Source of the DNA: Syntrophomonadaceae bacterium
GTDB taxonomy: Bacteria; Bacillota; Syntrophomonadia; Syntrophomonadales; Syntrophomonadaceae
Reading direction: 5' to 3'
DNA length: 34,612 bases
Assembly: GCA_028692415.1 (NCBI GenBank)
Contig: JAQUXM010000018.1
Location: forward strand, 1 to 34,612
The notes under the pieces are model-generated. The model did no database searches. It had not been told where the DNA came from and worked only from the letters and a program-made list of their open reading frames with translations. Positions 22,979-30,783 of this stretch are shown here, in pieces. How positions within the stretch are numbered: the first letter of the stretch is position 1; each line of letters begins with the position of its first letter. The translations under genes were made by a program, and so were the position numbers.

Positions 22979-24728
22979 TTCTTTTCGCTGGAAATTGACC
23001 GGGACCTATATGATAATCATAGTTATTATCCTTGCTGCTATGGGGATTACTTTATCCTGGACTTTCAAAGATTACTATATGGACAATGTGAAGTCTAACT
23101 TAATCTATGAAGCAGTACTGGTTGCGGAAATGACCAGAACATATCACATGGAATCCAGTCCGGAATACTATATGCAGCAAATATGCGATATAGCCGGACG
23201 CGACACGGAAAACCGGGTTAGCATAGTGAACGAGGATGGCCTGGTACTGGGCGATTCACAATTTGATCCCAAAACCATGGACCGGCATAACAACCGGCCG
23301 GAAATATACCAGGCCTTACAGGGCAAGACCGGGATAGAACTGCGTCTCAGTGATACTGCCAAGGTTCAAATGTTGTATGTTGCGGTACCATTTACGGCAG
23401 GTGATATTAAAGGTGCGGTAAGAATAGCCAAGCCTCTTACTCAAGTGGAAGAACTTTATCGCCAGGTATTGCTTATAGTGCTTTTGGCTATATTTTTAAT
23501 CGGGTTGGTAGCGCTGGCTTTGAGTATCGCTATTGCCAAACGGGTTACCCGCCCCTTGCAGGATCTTACGGCTGGTGTACAGGATATGACCCAGGGAAAT
23601 CTGAAGCGTAGAATAAATTATCAATCTGAAGATGAAGTAGGTATATTGGCTAATGCGGTCAATCACATGGCCCAGTCTCTGGATAATAGTATTAACGAAA
23701 TGTCCGAAGTTAACAGCCGCTTGGAAGCCTTGCTGGGTAATACGGTAAATGGGATATTGATGGTTGACCATGAAGGTCGGGTAAATTATGCCAATCCAGT
23801 AGCATTTACCTTACTTTCACTTAAAGATAATTATTTAGGCAGGAAACATGTTGAAATCATCGGCAACTATGAACTGCTAGGAATTATAGACAAGGTGAGG
23901 GCGGAGCTGAATCCGGTACGACGCAATATTATTCTGCATACCCTGGGAGAAAAGGTTGTGGAGGTAAATGTGCTGCCTTTAAGCAATAACCGGGTATCAG
24001 GGGGAGTTTTGGTAGTGCTTAACGACATAAGCGAAATAACCAGGCTGGAGGAAGTACGTAAGGACTTTGTAGCCAATGTCTCCCATGAATTAAAAACTCC
24101 GGTAGCAACCATAAGCGGCTTTGCAGAAACCCTCATGAACGAAGGAGACCTTGGTGCCGAGCATGTAAAAGAGTTTTCAATCATAATATATGAAGAATCC
24201 CAACGCTTATCACGGATTATTAACCGTCTGCTGGAGCTTTCACGACTGGAATCAGCCCATCAGCAATTGAATTCCCGGCCTATAGATATGAGCGCAGTGA
24301 TAGAATATGCTATTAATATTGTAAAAAAACGCAGTAATGCTCCTGAATTGACTATATGTTTTACCAAACCTGCGGAGGCGGTTTGCATTGCCGGTGATGA
24401 AGATTTGATCGTTCAAATAATGCTAAATCTCCTGGATAATGCCATTAATTACAGTCCTCGGGGGCAGGAAATTAGCGTGAGCCTGGAAGAAAGCAAGGAA
24501 GCCATAAAAGTATCGGTTGCCGATAAAGGAGAAGGGATTCCCGAGAAAGATATACCACGAATCTTTGAACGTTTTTACCGGGTTGACAAAGCCCGTTCCA
24601 AAAAGACCGGAGGTACAGGCCTGGGTTTATCAATTGTAAAGCACCTGGTGGAAAACCATGGTGGTCGGGTTGGGGTGGAAAGCCAACTCGGACAGGGTTC
24701 GGTGTTCTACTTTACACTTCCCAAATAA
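22971..24728 (+). CDS. phoR: phosphate sensor histidine kinase
   Basis: The 585-aa membrane kinase has TM1 (about 12-31), an extracytoplasmic sensor loop (about 32-163), TM2 (about 166-189), HAMP (about 190-243), PAS (about 250-355), HisKA with NVSHELKTP (His372), and a HATPase domain with NLLDNAINYSP, VADKGEGIP and GTGLGLSIV. Full PhoR architecture with HAMP and PAS. ATG at 22971 overlaps phoP and has GAGGAG 7 nt before it, so the two are translationally coupled. A repeat (R3) and a toxin-antitoxin module separate it from pstS. Confidence 0.93.
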   Translation: MFNSFRWKLTGTYMIIIVIILAAMGITLSWTFKDYYMDNVKSNLIYEAVLVAEMTRTYHMESSPEYYMQQICDIAGRDTENRVSIVNEDGLVLGDSQFDPKTMDRHNNRPEIYQALQGKTGIELRLSDTAKVQMLYVAVPFTAGDIKGAVRIAKPLTQVEELYRQVLLIVLLAIFLIGLVALALSIAIAKRVTRPLQDLTAGVQDMTQGNLKRRINYQSEDEVGILANAVNHMAQSLDNSINEMSEVNSRLEALLGNTVNGILMVDHEGRVNYANPVAFTLLSLKDNYLGRKHVEIIGNYELLGIIDKVRAELNPVRRNIILHTLGEKVVEVNVLPLSNNRVSGGVLVVLNDISEITRLEEVRKDFVANVSHELKTPVATISGFAETLMNEGDLGAEHVKEFSIIIYEESQRLSRIINRLLELSRLESAHQQLNSRPIDMSAVIEYAINIVKKRSNAPELTICFTKPAEAVCIAGDEDLIVQIMLNLLDNAINYSPRGQEISVSLEESKEAIKVSVADKGEGIPEKDIPRIFERFYRVDKARSKKTGGTGLGLSIVKHLVENHGGRVGVESQLGQGSVFYFTLPK

Positions 24729-24738
24729 TAAATAAAAA

Positions 24739-24816
24739 ATAACAAGGCGAAAAGACGTCCCCCGCCTCGTTGCAGCAGTGTGTTAAAACTGCTCCGCAGT
24801 TTCTTCCGATTTTTAA
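24739..24816 (+). repeat. TATAACGAGGCG structured repeat, copy R3 (internally deleted)
   Basis: AATAACAAGGCGAAAAGACG starts 10 nt after the phoR stop, jumps from the first hairpin region directly to CGCCTCGTTGCAGC, and ends with CTGCTCCGCAGTTTCTTCCG. About 60 bp of the full-length form are missing. AACAAGGCG and CGCCTCGTT can pair across it. Confidence 0.8.
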
Positions 24817-24907
24817 AATAATTCACTTCGTCAATGCTGTTAGAAAAACCCTATAATATTACGAATAATAATGCTATAATATTTGCAACAAATGGGAGGT
24901 GATAATT

Positions 24908-25156
24908 ATGCCCAATATCAAACCAGTGTCTGATTTAAGAAACTACAATGAGGTTTTGCGTGATTGTCAGAATGGAGAACCTGTTTTTCTCACCAAGAAC
25001 GGTAGAGGAAAATATGTGATTATTGAAATCCAAGAATATGAAAAACAACAGGCAATTATAGAGCTTTTATCTCGACTATCAGAGGCTGAAGCTTTAATTA
25101 AAACAGGTGGAGAGTGGCTGTCTCTAGATGAGGTAAAAAGCAGTTTGGGGGTATAG
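24908..25156 (+). CDS. YefM/Phd-type antitoxin
   Basis: The 82-aa protein begins MPNIKPVSDLRNYNEVLRDC, the standard YefM/Phd N-terminal DNA-binding fold, followed by VFLTKNGRGKYVIIEIQEYE. An acidic C-terminal half wraps the toxin. It should neutralise the downstream RelE/ParE protein and repress the operon. ATG at 24908 has GGGAGGTG 7 nt upstream; the GTG in that site is not used. The toxin ATG lies 2 nt after its stop. Confidence 0.9.
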   Translation: MPNIKPVSDLRNYNEVLRDCQNGEPVFLTKNGRGKYVIIEIQEYEKQQAIIELLSRLSEAEALIKTGGEWLSLDEVKSSLGV

Positions 25157-25158
25157 AG

Positions 25159-25470
25159 ATGGGTGCTGAAATACGGTTTAACCCCTTGGCAAACAGCGAT
25201 TTACAGGGAATTAAGGAATATATCGCTGAGGATAATCCTGATGCCGCTCTCAAAATAATAAGAGATATTATAGCTAAAATCGAAACATTAAAAGCTTTTC
25301 CCGAGATGACGCCATTACTATCTTCCAAGATAAAGCAAAAAGGCAAGTATCGTTTCTTAGTTTGTGGCCAATATCTTGTGTTCTATTTCTATGAGGACAA
25401 CATAGTATCAGTGCAGAGAGTCTTGCATGCAAAACGAAATTTTGCTGCTTTATTTCTTGATGACAATTAA
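25159..25470 (+). CDS. RelE/ParE-family toxin
   Basis: The 103-aa protein has the RelE/ParE fold: a beta strand (EIRFNPLANSDLQGIKEYI), helices (NPDAALKIIRDIIAKIETLKAFP), and three C-terminal strands (KYRFLVCGQYLVFYFYED, IVSVQRVLHAKRNF). The conserved Arg in YRFLVCGQYLVFY and VLHAKRN fit a toxin. Whether it cuts mRNA on the ribosome or blocks gyrase is not decided by sequence. It is coupled to the antitoxin and ends before a terminator. The pair is inserted between phoR and pstS. Confidence 0.9.
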   Translation: MGAEIRFNPLANSDLQGIKEYIAEDNPDAALKIIRDIIAKIETLKAFPEMTPLLSSKIKQKGKYRFLVCGQYLVFYFYEDNIVSVQRVLHAKRNFAALFLDDN

Positions 25471-25475
25471 TTAGA

Positions 25476-25504
25476 TTTATTTCAATAATATTTATTGAAA
25501 TAAA
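25476..25504. repeat. 13-bp A/T hairpin after the toxin gene
   Basis: A perfect inverted repeat TTTATTTCAATAA-TAT-TTATTGAAATAAA starts 5 nt after the toxin stop. It has no T tail, so it is more likely an mRNA 3' stem or protein site than a terminator; the true terminator follows at 25531. Confidence 0.7.
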
Positions 25505-25530
25505 CCATGAAATCAAATAGAACCTAACTA

Positions 25531-25558
25531 GCGTCTGCGTAAATGCGGACGTTTTTTT
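25531..25558 (+). terminator. terminator after the toxin-antitoxin module
   Basis: CGTCTGC (25532-25538) pairs with GCGGACG (25545-25551), one G-U pair, followed by seven T. It separates phoPR and the toxin-antitoxin genes from pstS. Confidence 0.85.
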
Positions 25559-25601
25559 CTTGTTTGGTTAAAAACGATGCGAAAAAATTATCGGATTTAT
25601 T

Positions 25602-25645
25602 TTTACAAAATATTTACCTTGTGATTAAACAGTTTTAAATAATAT
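25602..25645 (+). promoter_or_regulatory. candidate Pho box and promoter of pstS
   Basis: TTTACA (25602), TTTACC (25613) and TTAAAC (25625) are direct repeats spaced 11 and 12 bp start to start, matching the TTNACA repeat pattern bound by PhoP dimers in Bacillus. A TAATAT (25640-25645) follows as a possible -10. pstS starts 80 nt downstream. Confidence 0.55.
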
Positions 25646-25724
25646 CGGGAACAGCTTTAACATTCAGATGATATCCTCAATAAAGAAAAGGTGCACCAAA
25701 AATTTATTAAGGAGGAAAGAAAAA

Positions 25725-26591
25725 GTGATATCAACATCATTCAGAAGGACTACAAGTTTTTTATTACTCGGTTTCCTATTGTTAGCAGTTGCTTTTGTGA
25801 GTGGCTGTGGAACCAAGACCGAGGACCAGGTAAAGGAAGAGGGAGACCAAGCTGCCCAGCAATTAAGCGGTACCTTGACAATTGCCGGCTCCACCTCAGT
25901 GCAGCCTTTCAGTGAAGTTCTGGCAGAAAAATTCCGCGAAAAGAATTCCCAGGTCCAGATTAACGTGCAGGGCGGAGGTTCCAGTCAGGGCATAGAAGCA
26001 GCCAAATCAGGAGCTGCCGATATCGGTTCCAGTTCCCGCGAATTAAAGGAAGAGGAAAAGCCAGGTCTGGTGGAAAACAAAATAGCCCTGGACGGAATCG
26101 CTGTAATCGTTAACTCAGCCAATAAAATAGGCGAGTTGAAAATGGAAGATGTAAAAAACATCTACCTGGGCAACATTAAAAACTGGAAAGAAGTAGGCGG
26201 GGAAGATGCTGCTATTACCGTAGTTTGCAGAGAAGCCGGTTCCGGTACCCGGGGTGCGTTTGAAGAAATCGTGATGGAAAAACAGCCCGTTACTGATAAA
26301 GTTATTATTCAGAATTCAACCGGTGCGGTGAGAACAACCGTTGCCGGTGATCCGAATGCCATCGGTTTTGTCTCCCTGGCATCGCTTAACAAGGATGTGA
26401 AAGGTCTGAAGATTGATGGTATAGAGCCCAGCGTAGAAAATGTTAAAAATTCCAGTTACAAAATATCCCGTCCCTTCCTATACCTGACTAAAGAACAGCC
26501 AACCGGCATTGCCAAGGCGTTCATCGATTTTGTTCTAAGCGATGAAGGTCAGCAGGTGATCGTAGATGAAGGTGCGATAGATATTAAATAA
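25725..26591 (+). CDS. pstS: phosphate-binding lipoprotein of the Pst transporter
   Basis: The 288-aa protein has a lipoprotein signal (FLLLGFLLLAVAFVSGC, lipid-modified Cys in VSGC) and the PstS fold: LTIAGSTSVQPFSEVLAEKF, GGGSSQGIEA, DIGSSSRELK, CREAGSGTRGAFEE and QNSTGAVRTTVA, the loops that hold phosphate. It captures phosphate outside and delivers it to PstCA. GTG at 25725 is chosen for AAGGAGG 9 nt upstream; the 19 codons before it lack a site and would spoil the signal peptide. Confidence 0.96.
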   Translation: MISTSFRRTTSFLLLGFLLLAVAFVSGCGTKTEDQVKEEGDQAAQQLSGTLTIAGSTSVQPFSEVLAEKFREKNSQVQINVQGGGSSQGIEAAKSGAADIGSSSRELKEEEKPGLVENKIALDGIAVIVNSANKIGELKMEDVKNIYLGNIKNWKEVGGEDAAITVVCREAGSGTRGAFEEIVMEKQPVTDKVIIQNSTGAVRTTVAGDPNAIGFVSLASLNKDVKGLKIDGIEPSVENVKNSSYKISRPFLYLTKEQPTGIAKAFIDFVLSDEGQQVIVDEGAIDIK

Positions 26592-26896
26592 TCCTATTTA
26601 GCCCCCCAAATAATCAGGGATTTAGCCCAAACCCTTTGTAATGACAGAGATTGACTAAGCTGCAGAAGCGAAAACTCTCTGCCAAAAGGAGGGCGAATCT
26701 CTGATAATTTATAAAATTAGATAAGGGGAACTGGCGCAGACCATGCTGCTACCAGCCTTCCTCAAATAGATAAAAAGGAGTAGAGGAATACCGCTAGTTT
26801 AGACCTTAACCGGCTGAGAGGATGGCTGCCCCTACTCAGGTTAAAGCCCGCTTTACAAGGGAAGGCGGGTTTCTTCATTCGCAAATTAACACTCTG

Positions 26897-26961
26897 TTTA
26901 CATTAAATAGAGGAAGTCTTTAAGTTTTTTACCCCTGATGTTAACATTGGCGTGCTATCTT
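26897..26961 (+). promoter_or_regulatory. candidate Pho-box promoter before pstC
   Basis: TTTACA (26897), TTTAAG (26919), TTACCC (26929) and TTAACA (26941) are nearly in an 11-bp phase, followed by TATCTT (26956-26961) as a possible -10. This would give pstCAB-phoU its own PhoP-dependent start. Confidence 0.4.
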
Positions 26962-26966
26962 AAGGG

Positions 26967-26984
26967 TATAACGAGGCGGAAGCT
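26967..26984 (+). repeat. short TATAACGAGGCG fragment (R5)
   Basis: TATAACGAGGCGGAAGC matches the first bases of the R1/R2 repeat and lies immediately before the pstC start region. Only the end of the repeat is present. Confidence 0.5.
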
Positions 26985-27022
26985 GGTGCGAAATGATTGA
27001 GAATTATGTAGAGGACAGCAAA

Positions 27023-27937
27023 ATGATGGGCAGAATATTTGATGGAAAAGAAAGCAAAAAAGGCGCGAAGAATATAAGGTTCAACGCCGAATATATGATT
27101 GAAAAATTGCTGATGCTTTGCGCCGGGATTTCCATTTTGGCTATTGTATTAATCGCTCTTTTTATATTGGTAAGGGGAGTCCCCCTGATCGCCAAAACCG
27201 GGTTAAATGATTTTTTATTTAACTTAAAATGGGACCCTACCCGTGGCTCGTTTGGGATTGGAACCATGTTCATCGGTTCACTGGTGGTGACCCTGGCATC
27301 CATGTTGTGGTCAGTTCCGCTGGGCTTGCTGACCGCTGTATTTATGGCTGAGATAGCTCCGCCCTCGGTGGGGAATTTCATGGCTCGAATGGTGGAATTG
27401 CTGGCGGGTATTCCTTCAGTAGTGTATGGCTTTTTTGGCCTGGTGGTTATCGTGCCGCTGATTAGAGAATATCTGGGTGGCAATGGGATGAGTGTATTGG
27501 CCGGGGCACTAATTCTGGGTATTATGATCCTGCCAACCCTGATCAACATCTCCCGGGATGCGATAATAGCTGTGCCTCGTGAATATAAGGAAGGTTCACT
27601 GGCATTGGGAGCCACCCATTACCAGACCATAAGGAGAGTGATAATGCCCGCAGCCCGCTCAGGTATTATTACCGCCATAGTTTTGGGTATGGGCCGGGCT
27701 ATAGGTGAGACTATGGCAGTGGTAATGGTAACCGGGAACTCGACAATTATTCCCGATGGACCTCTAACCCCTGTGCGCACCATGACCAGCAACATTGTTC
27801 TGGAGATGGGTTATGCTGCTGGAGATCATCAGGCTGCTTTGTTTGCTACCGGAACGGTCTTATTTATTTTTATAGTTGTGCTCAATCTTATTGTGAATAT
27901 CTCAGCAAAGGCAGGGAGTCAAAATGCTGCAAACTAA
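27023..27937 (+). CDS. pstC: phosphate ABC transporter permease PstC
   Basis: The roughly 304-aa permease has about six transmembrane helices and the ABC permease coupling loop EYKEGSLALGATHYQTIRRVIMP (EAA motif). It pairs with PstA to form the phosphate channel. ATG at 27023 has AGAGGA 7 nt before it; ATG at 26993 would add 10 residues but has no good site. It overlaps pstA by 14 nt. Confidence 0.93.
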   Translation: MMGRIFDGKESKKGAKNIRFNAEYMIEKLLMLCAGISILAIVLIALFILVRGVPLIAKTGLNDFLFNLKWDPTRGSFGIGTMFIGSLVVTLASMLWSVPLGLLTAVFMAEIAPPSVGNFMARMVELLAGIPSVVYGFFGLVVIVPLIREYLGGNGMSVLAGALILGIMILPTLINISRDAIIAVPREYKEGSLALGATHYQTIRRVIMPAARSGIITAIVLGMGRAIGETMAVVMVTGNSTIIPDGPLTPVRTMTSNIVLEMGYAAGDHQAALFATGTVLFIFIVVLNLIVNISAKAGSQNAAN

Positions 27938-28757
27938 GCTTAAAGAGAAAATGATAACCGTATTGTTCTGGCTATCTGCTTTAATCATCGTCGGTATACT
28001 AATAGCGGTTATTGGCTATATATTTGTCAAGGGTTTGGCTCATGTAAACCTCGATTTCATTTTGGAGGCTCCCAAAAGAGCGGGGAAGGAAGGCGGAATA
28101 TCTACAACCATAATCGGTACCTTGTATCTTACCGCGGTGTCTTTGTTTATAGCGGTTCCCCTGGGAGTAGCTACGGCCATCTACCTGGAGGAATATGCCC
28201 GGCAGAAAAGCCGGTTTGCTTTTATAGTTAATCTTACTGCAGAAACCCTGGCGGGTATTCCCTCGATAATTTATGGGCTGTTTGGATTTGTGTTTTTCGT
28301 AATATTCATGAATATGGGTTGGTCTATAATCTCCGGGGGCTTAACCCTGGCTATTATGATACTACCCACTATTACTCGAACATCCCAGGAGGCAATCCTA
28401 AGTGTTCCCGGTGAATATCGCGAAAATAGTCTGGCTTTGGGTGCCAGTAAATGGCAGACCATCAGCAAGATTATTATACCTGCTGCGGTTCCGGGAATAC
28501 TTACCGGAGTTATTCTTTCCATTGGCCGGGCTATTGGAGAAACTGCGGCGATCATACTTACCGCCGGAAGTTCGCTGGGTATGCCCTTAAGCTTGGCTGA
28601 CCCCGCCCGGACTATGTCCGTGCATCTGTATATTCTGGCGATGGAAGGCTTGTCGATGGAAAGGGCTTTTGGTACAGCGGTTCTTATTGTAGTACTGGTA
28701 ATAATTATTAACTACCTGGCCAATTTAAGCCTGCGCAGACTATCGCATTCAAGATAG
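27924..28757 (+). CDS. pstA: phosphate ABC transporter permease PstA
   Basis: The 277-aa permease has about six transmembrane helices, the family segment GGISTTIIGTLYLT, and the coupling loop EYRENSLALGASKWQTISKIIIP. It forms the translocation channel with PstC. It overlaps the end of pstC by 14 nt and has AGGGAG before the ATG. Palindrome C starts 5 nt after its stop and separates it from pstB. Confidence 0.95.
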   Translation: MLQTKLKEKMITVLFWLSALIIVGILIAVIGYIFVKGLAHVNLDFILEAPKRAGKEGGISTTIIGTLYLTAVSLFIAVPLGVATAIYLEEYARQKSRFAFIVNLTAETLAGIPSIIYGLFGFVFFVIFMNMGWSIISGGLTLAIMILPTITRTSQEAILSVPGEYRENSLALGASKWQTISKIIIPAAVPGILTGVILSIGRAIGETAAIILTAGSSLGMPLSLADPARTMSVHLYILAMEGLSMERAFGTAVLIVVLVIIINYLANLSLRRLSHSR

Positions 28758-28761
28758 GTGA

Positions 28762-28833
28762 GGGTGACAAGGGGACGGGGTTGTTGACAACCTGGTTCCC
28801 CAGGTTGTCAACAACCCCGTCCCCTTGTCACCC
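28762..28833. repeat. long palindrome C (GGGGACG family) between pstA and pstB
   Basis: Perfect 34-bp arms (28762-28795 and 28800-28833) with a TTCC loop. The outer stem GGGTGACAAGGGGACG closely matches palindrome A (GGGTGAACAGGGGGACG). The tip GGGTTGTTGACAACCTGG differs. RNA would fold into a very stable hairpin between two cotranscribed genes, without a T tail. Confidence 0.97.
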
Positions 28834-28896
28834 CAGGAACTAAAAAAGGAAGCAAAAAGAACGTCCCCTGCTTCCAGAACATTGGAGGTGAATTTA

Positions 28897-29658
28897 ATGA
28901 CCAATCGCATTAAAATAAAAAGCAAGGATATTAATCTGTTTTATCGGGATTTCCAGGCCCTCTACAACATTAACATGGATGTTGAAGAAAATCGGGTCAC
29001 AGCCTTGATCGGGCCTTCGGGATGCGGCAAATCAACTTTCCTGCGCATTTTGAACCGTTTGAATGAACTCATTGAGGGGACCAGGATTGACGGGCAGGTT
29101 TTTATGGATGATTATGCCATCTATGATAAAGAGATAAATGTAGTAGATCTGCGTAAAAAGGTGGGTATGGTATTCCAAAAACCGTCCGTGTTCCCAATGT
29201 CCATATATGAAAACGTAGCTTATGGACCCAAAATACACGGCATAAAAGATAGAAGGCGGCTGGATGAAATAGTGGAAAAAAGCCTTAAGGCCGCCAACCT
29301 GTGGCAAGAGGTAAGTGACCGCCTGAACTCATCGGCAGCGCGCCTGTCGGGTGGACAGCAGCAGCGCCTGGTTATTGCCCGGGTTTTGGCGGTTGAACCG
29401 CAGGTGATTTTAATGGATGAACCAGCATCAGCCCTGGACCCTATATCTACATCCAAACTGGAGGACCTCATAGCTGAATTGAAAAACAATTATACTATTG
29501 TTATAGTGACTCATAATATGCAGCAGGCTGCTCGCGTTTCGGACTATACCGGTTTTTTCTTAAATGGCAAGCTGGTGGAATTTAACCGCACTGATGAATT
29601 ATTTGTTAATCCTCGCGATAAGAGAACTGAAGACTATATTACGGGCAGATTTGGATAG
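28897..29658 (+). CDS. pstB: phosphate ABC transporter ATPase PstB
   Basis: The 253-aa ATPase has Walker [10 protein letters not shown], the Q-loop [14 protein letters not shown], the ABC signature LSGGQQQRL, Walker [14 protein letters not shown], and the switch His in IVTHNMQQA. It powers the PstCA channel. The start at 28897 follows GGAGGTG by 6 nt; the 24 in-frame codons upstream run into palindrome C and are not coding. Confidence 0.97.
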   Translation: MTNRIKIKSKDINLFYRDFQALYNINMDVEENRVTALIGPSGCGKSTFLRILNRLNELIEGTRIDGQVFMDDYAIYDKEINVVDLRKKVGMVFQKPSVFPMSIYENVAYGPKIHGIKDRRRLDEIVEKSLKAANLWQEVSDRLNSSAARLSGGQQQRLVIARVLAVEPQVILMDEPASALDPISTSKLEDLIAELKNNYTIVIVTHNMQQAARVSDYTGFFLNGKLVEFNRTDELFVNPRDKRTEDYITGRFG

Positions 29659-29710
29659 TACACGGTCAACCCTAATAGTGTATATTATTCATCGAGTAAA
29701 ATTCATGTAT

Positions 29711-29775
29711 GACAAGGCGGAGGATTGAGCAATACTGGACGTATTGTGATTGACGGCAACGCAGTCAGACAGGAA
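29711..29775 (+). repeat. GATTGAG...AACGCAG intergenic repeat, copy 2
   Basis: GGCGGAGGATTGAGCAATAC, then TGGACGTATTG and AACGCAGTCAGACAGG. It is collinear with the minus-strand reading of 13488-13606. The centre CAATACTGGACGTATTG is itself a near palindrome. It fills the pstB-phoU gap. I recall similar sequences scattered in other bacterial genomes. Confidence 0.6.
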
Positions 29776-29838
29776 TTTGACCGATGAGAATATATATGAT
29801 TAGAGTTGACAGTGTACGTGAGCAGGGAGGATGAAAAG

Positions 29839-30537
29839 ATGGTAAATGAACCGCTCAGATGTGAGTTGGAAAAATTAAAAGAAGATATTTTAAAAATGGG
29901 CCGGCTATTGGAAGACCAGTTATATAAATCAGTCAAGTCTCTGGTGGATAAAAACCTGGAAATGGCCCGGGAAGTAATAAAAAATGATGATTTAGTTGAT
30001 CAGATGGAACTGGAGATTGAGAGGAAGTCATTGGGGATTTTGGCTTTGAAACAACCGATGGCCGGGGATTTGCGCCTAATCGGCACAGCTCTGCGGATCA
30101 TTGTGGATATTGAGAGAATGGCGGATCACGCCGAGGATATTGCCCATGTCACTATCGATCTATATGAGCAGACCTATATCAAACCTTTGATCGACATACC
30201 CCGCATGGGCAGGACAGTTCAAAATATGGTGGAAACGGCTCTGAATGCTTTTATTAATGAAGATGTGGACCTGGCTATGACTCTCATACCGATGGAAGAA
30301 GAAATTGATGGGCTCTATGACCAGATATTCAGGGAACTGCTTTCCTATATGATGCAGGACCCCAAAAACATTCCGCAAGCTACGGCCCTGCTGCTGGTGG
30401 CCGGGCATATCGAAAGAATCGGCGATCATGCCACCAACCTGGCTGAGATGGTAGTTTATATGGTGCAGGGCAGCCGTATCGACTTGAACCGGATTGCCAG
30501 GAAAGCCAGGCAGGAAAGGGGTCAAGCTCAATCCTGA
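29839..30537 (+). CDS. phoU: phosphate signalling regulator PhoU
   Basis: The 232-aa all-helical protein has two three-helix PhoU repeats, each with a metal-binding E/DxxxD cluster: IVDIERMADHAEDIAH (about 90-105) and VAGHIERIGDHATNLAE (about 190-206). It links the Pst transporter to PhoR and lowers the Pho response when phosphate is ample. ATG at 29839 has GGGAGG 8 nt upstream; codons from 29806 are not needed. It is the last gene of the pst cluster. Confidence 0.95.
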   Translation: MVNEPLRCELEKLKEDILKMGRLLEDQLYKSVKSLVDKNLEMAREVIKNDDLVDQMELEIERKSLGILALKQPMAGDLRLIGTALRIIVDIERMADHAEDIAHVTIDLYEQTYIKPLIDIPRMGRTVQNMVETALNAFINEDVDLAMTLIPMEEEIDGLYDQIFRELLSYMMQDPKNIPQATALLLVAGHIERIGDHATNLAEMVVYMVQGSRIDLNRIARKARQERGQAQS

Positions 30538-30545
30538 ATATTGGC

Positions 30546-30569
30546 ACCGGGCGCAAGCCCGGTTTTTTT
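30546..30569 (+). terminator. terminator of pst-phoU
   Basis: ACCGGGC (30546-30552), GCAA loop, GCCCGGT (30557-30563), then seven T. Confidence 0.92.
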
Positions 30570-30677
30570 ATATCTACCTTTCTGCCTTAATTAATTCAAC
30601 TTTCGCAGTTGATCGCTTAGTGCGGAAAAGAGACGATTGCTTTGCAATTCTGTCATTGTTATGAAACTAGCGTACTT

Positions 30678-30715
30678 GTCATTGCGAGGAGCGTAAGCGA
30701 CGCGGCAATCTTCCC
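30678..30715. repeat. ATTGCGAGGAGCG...CGCGGCAAT repeat, copy 1
   Basis: GTCATTGCGAGGAGCGTAAG followed by CGACGCGGCAATCTTCCC. ATTGC and GCAAT ends are inverted. I recall near-identical sequences scattered in many unrelated bacterial genomes; their origin is unsettled. Confidence 0.75.
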
Positions 30716-30783
30716 CGGTCATTGCCAATAAATGAAAAATGCTCTGACGCTTTTCGTTTACCGTGGTGCAGCTTTGCTGCATG

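Larger units (their letters stand above)
26592..26992 (+). other. 401-bp pstS-pstC gap with several RNA hairpins, no gene
   Basis: No coding frame is credible. Possible stems on the plus strand are CAGAGATT/AATCTCTG (26645-26652 with 26696-26703) enclosing GCAGA/TCTGC; CTGG..GCAG/CTGC..CCAG near 26731-26755; and GAGTAG/CTACTC near 26779-26837. A terminator-like AAGCCCGC/GCGGGTTT follows near 26844-26872. It matches no riboswitch family I know. The layout would lower pstCAB relative to pstS by attenuation or RNA processing. The last 100 bp hold a second candidate promoter. Confidence 0.4.

Noticed and set aside
26645-26860. Known riboswitch, 6S RNA or SRP RNA between pstS and pstC
   Set aside because: Consensus cores of TPP, SAM, c-di-GMP, c-di-AMP, cobalamin, THF and SRP RNAs were looked for by eye and not found.
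27004-27615. 203-codon minus-strand frame opposite pstC
   Set aside because: Shadow of a hydrophobic gene; composition is the complement of membrane helices.
30591-30782. 63-codon minus-strand frame after phoU
   Set aside because: It falls within the repeat-filled 393-bp element and reads through the ATTGCGAG repeat.
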